In this document: piece by piece, positions 35,672-44,408 of the stretch
How the letters are laid out: each line of letters opens with the position of its first letter
Position numbering within the stretch: the first letter of the stretch is position 1
Origin: Natronobeatus ordinarius
GTDB taxonomy: Archaea > Halobacteriota > Halobacteria > Halobacteriales > Natrialbaceae
Direction: 5' to 3'
Assembly: GCF_024362485.1 (NCBI RefSeq)
Contig: NZ_CP101456.1
Location: forward strand, 186,001 to 250,000
Length of the DNA: 64,000 bases
The notes under the pieces: generated by a model
What the model saw: the letters and a program-made list of their open reading frames with translations, nothing else
What the model was told of the DNA's origin: nothing
Database searches by the model: none
Program-made: the position numbers and the translations under genes

Positions 35672-37636
35672 TCAGTCAACCGTCCCGGCCTGTGGCTCGT
35701 CCGTCGACCGCTCGGGGTAGATGTCCGCGACCTCTTCTGCGAACTTCTCGAGGATGACCCGGCGTTTTTTCTTCATCGTGGGAGTGAGCATCTCGTTTTC
35801 CTCAGTGAACTCCTGCGGAACGAGCTGGAACTCCTTGATCCGTTCGTGCGGTTCGAAGCCCTCGTTGACCGTGTCGACTTCCGCCTGGACGAGTGCCTGA
35901 ACCTCCTCGTTGTCGACGAGGCGCTCGTGGTCGTCGACGTCGACGACGGCTGTGAGATACTCGAAGTTGGGGACCATGAGCGCGGCGACGAACTTCTCGC
36001 CGTCGCCGATCACCATGCACTGTTCGACGATCTGGCTGTCGGCGAAGGCGTCCTCGATGGGAGCGGGGGCGACGTTCTTGCCCGTCGAGAGCACGAGGAT
36101 CTGCTTGGCCCGTTCGTGGAAGACGAGGTAGTCGTCCGGGCGGATGGTGACGATATCGCCCGTACGGAACCATCCTTCCTCGGTGAACGCCCCCGCGGTC
36201 TTCTCGGGTTTGTTCCAGTAGCCCTCGGTCACGTTCGGGCCCCGCACGAGCAGTTCCCCGACCTCCCCGAGAGTTCCGTCGGTCGTCTCCTCCGGGACGA
36301 CGGACTTGTCGACTGTCACCTCACAGCCCTCGACGGGGACGCCGATCGTGCCGATCTTCGGCTCCTCGGGCGGGTTGGTCGTCACTACGGGGGACGTCTC
36401 GGTGAGGCCGTAGCCCTCGTAGATCGGCAGCCCCATGCCGTGATAGAGCGTACAGAGGTCGGCCGAGAGCGTCCCGCCGCCGCTGACGAGAAACTCGACG
36501 TTGCCCCCGAGCGCCGACTTGACCTTGCCGAACACCAGTTTGTCCGCGAGACTCATCTTCAGCTTGAGGACCGTCCCCGGATTGGTCGACTCGTGGTACT
36601 CCCTGCTGACCGCAGTCGCCCATTCGAAGATCCGACGCTTCACGTCCGACTCACTCGCCTGCTCGCGGATCGCATCGTAGATCTTCTCGTACACCCGGGG
36701 GACGCTCGTCGCGGTCGTCGGCCCGACGAGGCCGAAGTCCTCCTTCAGGGTGTCAGCGCTCTCGGCGTAGGCGACGCAGGCGCCGCTTGCGAACATGAGG
36801 AAGTGTCCCGCCGTCCGCTCGAAGACGTGCGCCAGCGGCAGGTACGACACCGTCTGCGTGTCGCCGTCGATCGACGGTGCCCCCTCTGGCTTCCCCGGCC
36901 GGGGACCGTAGCGTCGATACACCTGGTTGACGTTCGCCCGGAAGTTCCGGTGGGTCAGCTGCACGCCCTTGGGGTCGCCGGTGGTCCCGCTCGTGTAGAT
37001 CAGGCTCGCCAGGTCGTCGAGGTCGGGTTCGTCGACCCACGACTCGTACGCCTCCAGCTCGAACGTCTCCTGCCCGCGTTCGTAGACCTCTGCGAGCGTG
37101 TAGACGTCCTCGCGGTCGGCGTACTCGGAGGAAACCTCGTCCATCACGACGACGAATCGCAACTCGAGTGAGTCTGCGGCTTCGAGCACGCGCTTTGCGT
37201 GATCCTCACCCTGGGCGACGACGCCGATCGCACCCGGGTCCTCAAGGAGGTACGCCACCTGCGCGGGCGAGGAACTTTCGTACACTGTGGTGACGACCGC
37301 GCCCGCGGCGAGCAACGCGAAGTCACACTGGGCCCACTCCATGCGGGTGTCCGCGAAGATCGCGACGCGCTCGCCGGCGTCGACGCCGAGGTCACGAAAG
37401 CCGGCCGCGAGGTTACGGACGATATCGCGCATCTCGCCGTAGGTCAGCGTCGCGTACTCGCCCGGGGGTGCCGGGTCGAACGCCGTCCCCGCGAGCGTCC
37501 GGTCGTAGATCCCACCCTTGTACTGCTGGGCTGGCTGGTCGACGTTCCGTTCGGCGCTCTCCTCGAACAGTCTCCCGAGCGTGTCGAGCTCGATCACCTC
37601 GTTGTCGAACGCCCGTTCTGACTCTTTCCAGTCCAT
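35672..37636 (-). CDS. Long-chain fatty-acid-CoA ligase 1 (FAA1 type)
   Basis: 654 residues of the AMP-forming adenylate family. It has LIYTSGTTGDPKGVQLTH (ATP-binding P-loop), YEGYGLTETSPV, WFRTGDIV and the C-terminal STGKNVAPAPIEDAF. It activates fatty acids to acyl-CoA. A close paralogue lies directly upstream on the same strand (37923-39863), with nearly the same domain order. The start MDWKESERAF is clear. Confidence 0.94.
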   Translation of the reverse strand: MDWKESERAFDNEVIELDTLGRLFEESAERNVDQPAQQYKGGIYDRTLAGTAFDPAPPGEYATLTYGEMRDIVRNLAAGFRDLGVDAGERVAIFADTRMEWAQCDFALLAAGAVVTTVYESSSPAQVAYLLEDPGAIGVVAQGEDHAKRVLEAADSLELRFVVVMDEVSSEYADREDVYTLAEVYERGQETFELEAYESWVDEPDLDDLASLIYTSGTTGDPKGVQLTHRNFRANVNQVYRRYGPRPGKPEGAPSIDGDTQTVSYLPLAHVFERTAGHFLMFASGACVAYAESADTLKEDFGLVGPTTATSVPRVYEKIYDAIREQASESDVKRRIFEWATAVSREYHESTNPGTVLKLKMSLADKLVFGKVKSALGGNVEFLVSGGGTLSADLCTLYHGMGLPIYEGYGLTETSPVVTTNPPEEPKIGTIGVPVEGCEVTVDKSVVPEETTDGTLGEVGELLVRGPNVTEGYWNKPEKTAGAFTEEGWFRTGDIVTIRPDDYLVFHERAKQILVLSTGKNVAPAPIEDAFADSQIVEQCMVIGDGEKFVAALMVPNFEYLTAVVDVDDHERLVDNEEVQALVQAEVDTVNEGFEPHERIKEFQLVPQEFTEENEMLTPTMKKKRRVILEKFAEEVADIYPERSTDEPQAGTVD

Positions 37637-37853
37637 GAGTTGTCACACCATACCACCGATACACTATAAATTGTTTGATTGTTCACGATTCTGTTCAGCA
37701 GTCGAGGTCTGAAAATAGGACGCAGACGGACGGCGACCCACGTCGACCACCGCCGACAGGGCAGAGCTGTCTACCTCGAGTCGATCGACGGGTCGGGCGT
37801 TCGAGGCGTTCACCGCGTCGAACGCTCGAGGATGAGTACGAGAACCTGGCGCG

Positions 37854-37920
37854 CTCGAGACCGAGTACGCAAATCCGGCACACTCGAGACCGAGTCCGCG
37901 AATCCGGCGCACTCGAGGTC
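37854..37920. repeat. 29-bp tandem repeat between the two acyl-CoA ligases
   Basis: Two 29-base units (37854-37882, 37883-37911), each CTCGAGACCGAGTNCGC(A/G)AATCCGGC(A/G)CA, and a partial third CTCGAGGTC. They abut the stop codon of the upstream ligase gene. Confidence 0.85.
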
Positions 37921-37922
37921 GG

Positions 37923-39863
37923 TCACTCGGCGTACATCTCCTCGACCCGGTCCTCGAAGCGGTCCATGATCACCCGGCGTTTCTTCTTCATCGTGGGGGT
38001 GAGCATCTCGTTTTCCTCGGTGAACTCCTGGGGGACGAGACGGAACTCCTTGATCGTCTCGTGTCGCTCGAAGTCCTCGTTGATCCGGTCGACTTCTTCG
38101 CCGATGTACTCGACGACGCGCTCGTCCGCACAGAGCGCCTCGGGATCGCCCGGGAGGTCGATCCCCTCGGCTTCGGCCCACGACTCGAGGTGGTCGACGT
38201 TGGGGACGAGCAGCGCGCCCACGAACTTCCGGCCGTCGCCGACGACCATCGACTGCTCGACGACCTCGCTGGCGGCGAAGGCGTCCTCGATGGGGGCGGG
38301 GGCGACGTTCTTGCCCGTCGAGAGCACGAGGATCTGTTTCAGTCGCTCGCGGAACTCGACGTAGCCGTCCGGACGCAGGTGGACGATGTCGCCGGTTCGG
38401 AACCATCCCTCCTCCGTGAACGCCCGGTCGGTCGCCCGCGGGCGGTTCCAGTAGCCGTCGCTCACGTTCGGGCCGCGGACGAGCAACTCGCCGACCTCGC
38501 CGGGGTCGTCGAAGGCGTCCTGGTGGACGACCGACCCGTCGATCTCGAGTTCGACGTCGACGACGGCGGGACCGATCGTCCCGATCTTCGGCTCCTCCGG
38601 CGGGTTCACGGTGACGACGGGGGCGGTCTCGGTGAGGCCGTAGCCCTCGTAGATCGGCAGTCCCATCGCGTGGTAGAGCGTGCAGAGCTCGGCCGAGAGG
38701 CTCCCGCCGCCGCTGATCAGGAGTTCGATGTTGCCGCCGAGGGCCTCGCGAACCTGCGCGAAGACGAGTCGATCGGCGATCGCCTGTTTCGCCCGCAGGA
38801 CCGCCCCGGGCGAGTCGGCTTCCTGGTACTCGCGGCCGACCTCGACGGCCCACTCGAAGATGCGCTGTTTCGTCGACGACTCGCTGGCCTGCTCGCGGAC
38901 CGCGTCGTAGATCTTCTCGTACACCCGGGGGACGCTCGTCGCCGTATTCGGACCGACCGCGGCGAAGTCCTCCTGGAGCGTGTCGGGATTCTCGGCGTAG
39001 GCGACACACCCGCCGCTCGCGAACATGACGAAATGCCCCGCCGTTCGCTCGAAGACGTGTGCCAGCGGCAGGTACGACACCGTCTGCGTGTCGGTGTCGA
39101 TGACCGGCAGCTCCTCGTCTTTGTCCGGCCGCGGGCCGTACCGCGCTCTGATCTGGTTGACGTTCGACCGGAAGTTCCGGTGAGTCAGCTGTACGCCCTT
39201 GGGCTCGCCGGTCGTCCCACTCGTGTAGATCAGACTCGCCAGATCGTCGAGGTCGGGGTCGTCGACCCACGACTCGTAGGCCTCCAGCTCGAACGTCTCC
39301 TCGCCGCGTTCGTAGAGGTCCGCGAGCGTGTAGACGTCCTCGCGGTCACCGTGCTCGGCGAGTCGGTCCATCGAGACGAGGAAGTCGAGGTCGAGGCCGT
39401 CTTCTACCTCGAGGACGTCCTCGAGCAGTTCCTCGTTCTCGACGACGACGGCGGTCGCGTCCGGATCGTCGAGGAGGTACTGGACCTGCTCGCGGGAGGA
39501 GCCGGTGTAGACGGTCGTGACGATCCCGCCCGCCGCGAGCAGCGCGAAGTCGGTCTGGGCCCACTCCATCCGCGTGTTGGCGTAGATGCCGACCCGGTCA
39601 CCCGTCTCGAGTCCGAGGTCGCGAAAGCCGGCCGCGAGTTTGCGGACGACGTCGCGCATCTCGCCGTAGGAGACGGCGTGAAACTCCCCGGCGGGGGCTG
39701 CCGGAAGGATCGACTCGGTGAGCGACCGATCGTAGATCCCACCTTTGTACCGCTGGGCCGGCTCGTTCACGTGACGGTCGGCCGCATCCTCGAACAGCCG
39801 GCCGAGTGTCGTCTCCCCGATGACTTCGTCCGTGTACTCCCGTTCGGCCTCGCGCCAGTCCAT
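37923..39863 (-). CDS. Long-chain fatty-acid-CoA ligase 2 (paralogue of ligase 1)
   Basis: 646 residues with the same motifs as ligase 1: YTSGTTGEPKGVQLTH, YEGYGLTETAPVV, WFRTGDIVHLRPDG and STGKNVAPAPIEDAF. Both share stretches such as GRLFEDAADR/GRLFEESAER near the start, so they arose by tandem duplication. A different chain length or regulation may explain keeping both. The start at 39863 (MDWREAEREY) matches ligase 1; the longer open frame is not coding. Confidence 0.93.
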   Translation of the reverse strand: MDWREAEREYTDEVIGETTLGRLFEDAADRHVNEPAQRYKGGIYDRSLTESILPAAPAGEFHAVSYGEMRDVVRKLAAGFRDLGLETGDRVGIYANTRMEWAQTDFALLAAGGIVTTVYTGSSREQVQYLLDDPDATAVVVENEELLEDVLEVEDGLDLDFLVSMDRLAEHGDREDVYTLADLYERGEETFELEAYESWVDDPDLDDLASLIYTSGTTGEPKGVQLTHRNFRSNVNQIRARYGPRPDKDEELPVIDTDTQTVSYLPLAHVFERTAGHFVMFASGGCVAYAENPDTLQEDFAAVGPNTATSVPRVYEKIYDAVREQASESSTKQRIFEWAVEVGREYQEADSPGAVLRAKQAIADRLVFAQVREALGGNIELLISGGGSLSAELCTLYHAMGLPIYEGYGLTETAPVVTVNPPEEPKIGTIGPAVVDVELEIDGSVVHQDAFDDPGEVGELLVRGPNVSDGYWNRPRATDRAFTEEGWFRTGDIVHLRPDGYVEFRERLKQILVLSTGKNVAPAPIEDAFAASEVVEQSMVVGDGRKFVGALLVPNVDHLESWAEAEGIDLPGDPEALCADERVVEYIGEEVDRINEDFERHETIKEFRLVPQEFTEENEMLTPTMKKKRRVIMDRFEDRVEEMYAE

Positions 39864-39948
39864 ACCTGCCTGACAGAACCTCCCACCGGATAAAATGTGT
39901 GGGAACTCACCGCACACAATCTCGCGTTTATTCGAGTTCGACGACCGA

Positions 39949-40725
39949 TCAGGCAGTGTGCAGGTCGCCGCCGTCGACGACGATCGACTCCGCGGTGACG
40001 TAGCCCGCGAGGTCACTCGAGAGGAAGGTGACGACGTTCGCGACGTCTTCGGGCCGGCCGAGCCGCCGAAGCGGGTTCGTCTCCTCGAGCGCCTCGCCCT
40101 CTTCGGTGCCGACGATCGGGAAGTCGGCGCGGGTCATCTCGGTCTCGATGACGCCCGGGTGGACGGCGTTGACCCGAATCCCGTGGGGACCGAGTTCCGC
40201 GGCCAGCGAGTACGTCAACGACCGAATGCCGCCCTTCGCGAGGCTGTACGGTGCGATGTTCGCGTACCCGACCATCCCCGCGACGCTCGACATGTTGACG
40301 ATGCTCCCGCCGTCGCCCCGGTCGATCAGCCGCTCGGCGGCTACCTGACAGCCCGTGAGGACGCCGTCGATGTTGATCTCACGGAGGCGGTCGTACTCGT
40401 CGGGGTCGAGGTCGGTGATCGGTCCGACGGGGCCGACGATCCCCGCATTGTTCACCATCACGGACAGCCCGCCGAACGAGTCGGCCGCGTCGGCGGCCGC
40501 CTCGAGGTCCGCACGGTTGGTGACGTCGCAGTCGACGAACGTCGCCTCGGCGTCGGTCTCCTCGCGGATCAGTTCGTGCGTCGGCGTCCCGTCGTCGCGC
40601 GGTTTCTCGACGACGTCGGCGACGACGACGTCCGCACCGTGTTCGGCGAACGTCCGGGCGATCGAACGGCCGATTCCACTCGAGCCACCGGTGACGACGG
40701 CGGCCTCTCCACTGAGTAGTGCCAT
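39949..40725 (-). CDS. Short-chain dehydrogenase/reductase, FabG-like
   Basis: 258 residues with the cofactor motif TGGSSGIGRSIA, NNAG, catalytic Ser (NMSSVAG) and YxxxK (YSLAK), and the C-terminal VDGGDLHTA. It probably acts on 3-hydroxyacyl or sugar/alcohol substrates with NAD(P). Its position just upstream of the fatty-acid ligases suggests a role in lipid or fatty-acid metabolism, but this rests on context only. The start MALLSGEAAVV is natural. Confidence 0.9.
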   Translation of the reverse strand: MALLSGEAAVVTGGSSGIGRSIARTFAEHGADVVVADVVEKPRDDGTPTHELIREETDAEATFVDCDVTNRADLEAAADAADSFGGLSVMVNNAGIVGPVGPITDLDPDEYDRLREINIDGVLTGCQVAAERLIDRGDGGSIVNMSSVAGMVGYANIAPYSLAKGGIRSLTYSLAAELGPHGIRVNAVHPGVIETEMTRADFPIVGTEEGEALEETNPLRRLGRPEDVANVVTFLSSDLAGYVTAESIVVDGGDLHTA

Positions 40726-40806
40726 ACGATAGCATTGTCCGCAGACGGGATGAATGTTCACCCGCCTGATCACGAGCAGGTGTGATGACGGGCAGTGACT
40801 ACTCGC

Positions 40807-41214
40807 TCACCCGACGAGCGGAGCGTGTCGGTGGCGAAGCGCCAGGTACGGCAGCCCGACGAACAGCGGGGCGAGAACCAGGAGCGGGTGAGGCGTAACG
40901 TACACCGGGACGACGGCGATCGCAGCCAGGCCGGTGAGGAGACCACGATTCGGAGCCCACGCGCTCACGTCCGCGACGTACCGGCTGTCGAGGTAGACCG
41001 CGATTGGGAGGGAGAAGGCGATGAAAAACAGCAACCCGGAGCCGGCCAGCACGATCACGGGCGTCGAGAGCGGGTCGTCATAGACGAGCCTAGAACTCAC
41101 GCGCACGACGGCGAGGACCGCGACGACGGCGACGACGTGCCACCAGTTGTCTCGATACGACGACTGCTCGGCGACTGATGCCTCGAGCGAACCAACTGAC
41201 TCGGAACTGGACAT
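40807..41214 (-). CDS. Four-helix membrane protein, unknown
   Basis: 135 residues with four hydrophobic segments (about 25-39, 50-72, 91-105 and 108-125). There is a Trp pair (NNWWHVVAVV reads DNWWHVVAVV here) at the first helix. No family motif recognised. It lies upstream of the SDR on the same strand and downstream of the second TnpB element. Confidence 0.6.
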   Translation of the reverse strand: MSSSESVGSLEASVAEQSSYRDNWWHVVAVVAVLAVVRVSSRLVYDDPLSTPVIVLAGSGLLFFIAFSLPIAVYLDSRYVADVSAWAPNRGLLTGLAAIAVVPVYVTPHPLLVLAPLFVGLPYLALRHRHAPLVG

Positions 41215-41266
41215 ATTCGATAGCTATCCAAACAGCAGATAATTATTTTGATTCGAGAGTGAAGTA

Positions 41267-41288
41267 CCACGGGTCGGGTGACCCGTGG
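41267..41288. repeat. Right-end hairpin of element 2 (3' of tnpB)
   Basis: CCACGGGTC-GGGT-GACCCGTGG, a perfect 9-bp stem. It lies 10 bases beyond the tnpB stop on the minus strand. In this position it would also cap the omega RNA scaffold. Confidence 0.85.
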
Positions 41289-41297
41289 CGTCCGTGT

Positions 41298-42638
41298 CTA
41301 CCCTGTAGTCGGGGCAACGGTCTTTAATTCCTCTCGCGCTTGACTCTGCGAGTCTCGCGCCGACTTTCCGTGTCGGTAAACACCCGAAGCGAAAACTGCT
41401 CCGTGAGAGTCGGCCTCTTCACACAGGCCCGATGCCGTCCGTCTCACCTTCCGAACACTTGGAAGGGTTTCGAGAGACGGCACATTCTCATTCTGCTCGT
41501 GGAACCATTCTTGCGCCACACAAACCGCTGCTTTCCGGTCAGCGTGGTCTTGGAAGTCGCACTCCATACATTTGAACCGCTTCCAACGCCGATTCGCTCG
41601 CTCGGTGTGCAAGCATTCCGTTCGCGGACAGCGTTGACTCGTGTACGCCGGGTCAACATCGTCTGAGGGGATTCCACCCCAAGCGGCTTTGTACGTCACC
41701 ATATCTCGGAGTGCGGCGAACGGCAAGGAGTGCAAGCGCCGGTTCATTCGCGTGCCGTAATCGATTGAGTCTCGCATGTCTTTGAGGTCTTCAAAGACGA
41801 TTACCGGTTCGTTGAATTGCGAAACCCATCGTGTTACGTCGCGCGATACTTTATGGAGTTGGTCGTGAACGAAGTCTTGTTCTTCGGTTTGGACCACGTT
41901 CTCGAACGCGGATTGTCCGACTTTCTGCATCCGCTTCCGTTTGGTGAAAAACTCGTGGCGAACTCGTTTGATGTCGGGGTACTCGATGACGACTGAATCG
42001 AGTACGTCACCAGTAGCTCTATTCAGCGCGGTGAGTGCCACGCAGTCCTCGTTAATGTCCACACCAACTACTGTCTCTGCGTAGTCTGGAGACGCTACGG
42101 TGCGTGTCTTGTGGGTGACTGTGACGTGTACTCGCCATTCGTCGTGTTTATACACGAGTTCAGCTACGCCCACTCTCCACGAGTCAGAGTTAAGAGCGTT
42201 CTTGACTCGTTCGAGGTGGTTGGGACTACCGCGAAGTACGCCTTTGACGTGGTTGTACGGTTTGTAACTGACTCTGAAGCGAACATCTCCCGAATCATCT
42301 ACAGTGAGGGCGTATCCTTCGTTGTGATTCATCCGCATTGGATACGTCTCGTCAATGTAGGGAAACGGTCGGCCCCACTCGTTGTCTTTGTGGTCGTGGT
42401 ACGTCTCTATCTCACCCAGTGCTTTCTGGACGAGGAGTTGAGTCGTGTTTTTCACGAGGTTGGCGTTATCCACTACGGTGTCGTGGATGTCGTCCCAGTC
42501 CCATCCCTCACGGTCGAGGCGGTTGACTTCGTTGCGAACTCGTCGGGCTTCGAGACACCCTTTGTACAAGTTGTCAGGACTACCCGTTTGGATGGTTAAT
42601 CCAAAAGAAAGCGTCTGGGTCAGTCCTGCATCTTGCAT
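41298..42638 (-). CDS. tnpB: TnpB RNA-guided endonuclease, element 2
   Basis: 446 residues from MQDAGLTQTLSFGLTIQTG. The RuvC triad is D194 (GVDINEDCVAL), E283 (IVFEDLKDMRD) and D367 (DHADRKAAV). The zinc ribbon is C337-x4-C342 and C357-x2-C360, an unusual x4 spacing in the first pair. It lacks several blocks found in element 1 and has a long polar C-terminal tail. Key residues are intact, so cutting activity is plausible. The open frame begins 19 codons earlier, but that part overlaps the left-end region. Confidence 0.92.
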   Translation of the reverse strand: MQDAGLTQTLSFGLTIQTGSPDNLYKGCLEARRVRNEVNRLDREGWDWDDIHDTVVDNANLVKNTTQLLVQKALGEIETYHDHKDNEWGRPFPYIDETYPMRMNHNEGYALTVDDSGDVRFRVSYKPYNHVKGVLRGSPNHLERVKNALNSDSWRVGVAELVYKHDEWRVHVTVTHKTRTVASPDYAETVVGVDINEDCVALTALNRATGDVLDSVVIEYPDIKRVRHEFFTKRKRMQKVGQSAFENVVQTEEQDFVHDQLHKVSRDVTRWVSQFNEPVIVFEDLKDMRDSIDYGTRMNRRLHSLPFAALRDMVTYKAAWGGIPSDDVDPAYTSQRCPRTECLHTERANRRWKRFKCMECDFQDHADRKAAVCVAQEWFHEQNENVPSLETLPSVRKVRRTASGLCEEADSHGAVFASGVYRHGKSARDSQSQAREELKTVAPTTG

Positions 42639-42691
42639 CGTCAATAAATTGTCGTGAATCGTTGTAAGTGTAGTGATTTGTCGGCATTCAC

Positions 42692-42713
42692 CCACGGGTC
42701 AGGTGACCCGTGG
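42692..42713. repeat. Left-end hairpin of element 2
   Basis: CCACGGGTC-AGGT-GACCCGTGG, the same 9-bp stem as at the other end with one loop base changed. It lies about 55 bases before the tnpB start on the minus strand. Confidence 0.85.
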
Positions 42714-42761
42714 TACTCTGCCTTGACCGCTGATAGAACGCCAGAACCGACAGACGGGACG

Positions 42762-43688
42762 CTACCGGGAGTCGCGCCAGTCGAGGTAGCCCAGCACGCC
42801 GCGGGTGTTCATCTTCCGCTCCTCGCGCGCCTTGCGCTCGCCCCACTCCTCGACCATCTTCGGCCGATCGGCGAAGTGCTCGACCACCGCCTCGTCGTCC
42901 CCGAGTTCCTCGCGTTTTTCCTCGACGACCTCGACCCACTCGGTGAGCACCCGGCCGTACTCCTCGAGTGCGTCCTCGGCTTCGTCGCCGACGTACCGCG
43001 GGCCGAAGTGCGGGTAACAGAAGACGTCCGGGTCGATCGCCTTCAGCGTCTCGAGGTCCTCGAGGCAGCCGTCGAAATTGAACTGCGAGGGCGGCGACGT
43101 CTCCATGATCACCTCGCGTCCGGGGACCCACAGGCCGGCGGCGTCGGCGACGAAGACCACGTCGTTTGCGGGCTCCTCGAAGACGAAGTGGTGGGGGGCG
43201 TGGCCGGGGGCGGCGTGGACGCGCAGCTCCTGGGTCCCGAGGTCGATCACGTCGCCGTCCTCGTACTCTACCGTGCGCTCCTCGGGCAGGGGTTCGGGCT
43301 CCGTGTAGTACTCCCACTGGTCACCCACGGCCGCCTTCGTCCCCTCGACCAGCCGCTCGGGGTCGTAGAGGTGCCGGGCCCCCACCGCCGGGACGTACAC
43401 CTCCGCGTTCGGACAGGCGTCGGCGATCAGCCCCGCCCCGCCCGCGTGATCGAGGTGGATGTGCGTGACGGCGATCACCTCGAGGCCGTCGCGGCCGATG
43501 CCGACCTCATCGAGGGCCTCGAGGACGTACTCGTAGTTGGTTCCCAGCCCCGTATCGACGATGGCCGGTCGGTCGTCGTCGATGAGGTAGACCGCGCCGT
43601 AGCCGCTCGTGCCGAACAGCCCGACGTCGACGTAGAAGAGGTCGGTACAGTCGCCTTCCGTGACTTCGCGAACGTCACCTTGATCCAT
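42762..43688 (-). CDS. Metallo-beta-lactamase fold hydrolase
   Basis: 308 residues. It has HIHLDHAGG, a second His in HAAPGHAPHH, Asp in VVFVADAAG and His in CYPHFGPR, a complete dinuclear metal set. The domain is followed by a helical tail rich in Glu and Lys. Substrate unknown; the general fold includes glyoxalase II and lactonases. The start MDQGDVREVTEGDC at 43688 is preferred over a 67-codon extension into the promoter region. Confidence 0.87.
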   Translation of the reverse strand: MDQGDVREVTEGDCTDLFYVDVGLFGTSGYGAVYLIDDDRPAIVDTGLGTNYEYVLEALDEVGIGRDGLEVIAVTHIHLDHAGGAGLIADACPNAEVYVPAVGARHLYDPERLVEGTKAAVGDQWEYYTEPEPLPEERTVEYEDGDVIDLGTQELRVHAAPGHAPHHFVFEEPANDVVFVADAAGLWVPGREVIMETSPPSQFNFDGCLEDLETLKAIDPDVFCYPHFGPRYVGDEAEDALEEYGRVLTEWVEVVEEKREELGDDEAVVEHFADRPKMVEEWGERKAREERKMNTRGVLGYLDWRDSR

Positions 43689-43862
43689 AGTCGAGTGGGT
43701 GCGACCCGGTTTGATAAAGGCTGTCGTCTCGCGTGGCGCGTGCCCGCGGTCCGACAGTGGCCTGCCTCGAGTCGGTGTGAACGCCATCGAAGCGCCCACG
43801 CGGACGCTCCCCCGACGCTCACGCGTAACGTTCATTAGATCGGTCTGAATAGTCGAGCGTAT

Positions 43863-43920
43863 CCGGGCGATGGGGCCCGCCCAACCCAACCGCCGGGGAA
43901 GCCGGCTGACGGTCCCTGCT
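43863..43920 (+). ncRNA. Fluoride riboswitch (crcB motif)
   Basis: The sequence follows the crcB-motif plan. GGGCGATG (43865-43872) is followed by GGGGCC and CCGCCC; GGGC pairs with GCCC (43879-43882). A second stem GCCGG/CCGGC has loop GGAAG (43892-43906). Then TGAC and GGTCCC, which pairs back with GGGGCC (43872-43877, one G-U). This matches the layout and much of the sequence of the known Thermotoga aptamer (GGGCGAUGAGGCCCGCCC). It lies 93 bases before the first of two fluoride-channel genes, which is exactly where this riboswitch is expected. Confidence 0.88.
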
Positions 43921-43945
43921 CACAGACGGATCGTTGTACTGTGTC

Positions 43946-43981
43946 ACCGGTGATCGCTGCACCGTTCGAGCGATCACCGGT
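43946..43981 (+). promoter_or_regulatory. Strong hairpin between the riboswitch and crcB1
   Basis: ACCGGTGATCGCT and AGCGATCACCGGT form a perfect 13-bp stem with a 10-base loop. It starts 26 bases after the aptamer and ends 31 bases before the ATG. There is no T-run after it, so it is unlikely to be a standard archaeal terminator. It is a candidate expression platform or processing site. Confidence 0.6.
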
Positions 43982-44012
43982 ACCGAATCACAGCAGACCG
44001 TCTCAGCCAGCC

Positions 44013-44408
44013 ATGTCCGACGCCCACCCCCTCGCCCGACTCGAGACGATCGCCCTGGTCGCCATCGGCGGCTTCGCCGGTTCGAACCTCCGCTTTTTCG
44101 CGCTCGGACACCTCACCGAGGTGCAGGCCGTCCTGGTCGCGAACGTCCTCGGGAGCCTCCTGCTGGGATTCATCGTCTACGAGGCGCAGTACACCGGGAT
44201 CGTCGACCCCACGGCCGGCGTCGTCCTCACGACGGGCTTTCTCTCCTCGTTAACGACCTACAGCACGTTCGCCGTCCAGACGGCGCTCGCGACGGGCCTG
44301 CTCGGCACGGGTGCGATCGTCGCCGCGAACTACGGACTCGGCTTCGCGGGCGTCCTCGTCGGTCGCGGGCTCGCCCGCCGAATCGGCCGCCAGGGTGATC
44401 GGCCGTGA
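44013..44408 (+). CDS. crcB1: Fluoride channel subunit FluC/CrcB 1
   Basis: 131 residues with four helices. The family features are GGFAGSNLRFF at the start, ANVLGSLLLGF (the pore Asn) and TTYSTFAVQ (the Phe/Thr track). FluC channels export fluoride as dual-topology dimers. Here two different subunits lie in tandem, which implies a heterodimer with fixed opposite orientations. The ATG at 44013 is the first codon of family character, and the aptamer and hairpin fill the leader. Confidence 0.94.
   Translation: MSDAHPLARLETIALVAIGGFAGSNLRFFALGHLTEVQAVLVANVLGSLLLGFIVYEAQYTGIVDPTAGVVLTTGFLSSLTTYSTFAVQTALATGLLGTGAIVAANYGLGFAGVLVGRGLARRIGRQGDRP

Larger units (their letters stand above)
41264..42716 (-). 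mobile_element. Second IS1341-type element, tnpB only, matching hairpins at both ends
   Basis: The element lies between a membrane-protein gene and an MBL gene. Nearly identical hairpins bound it: 41267-41288 and 42692-42713. There is no tnpA. The TnpB it encodes is unlike that of element 1, so the two arrived independently. Exact ends are uncertain by a few bases. Confidence 0.75.
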
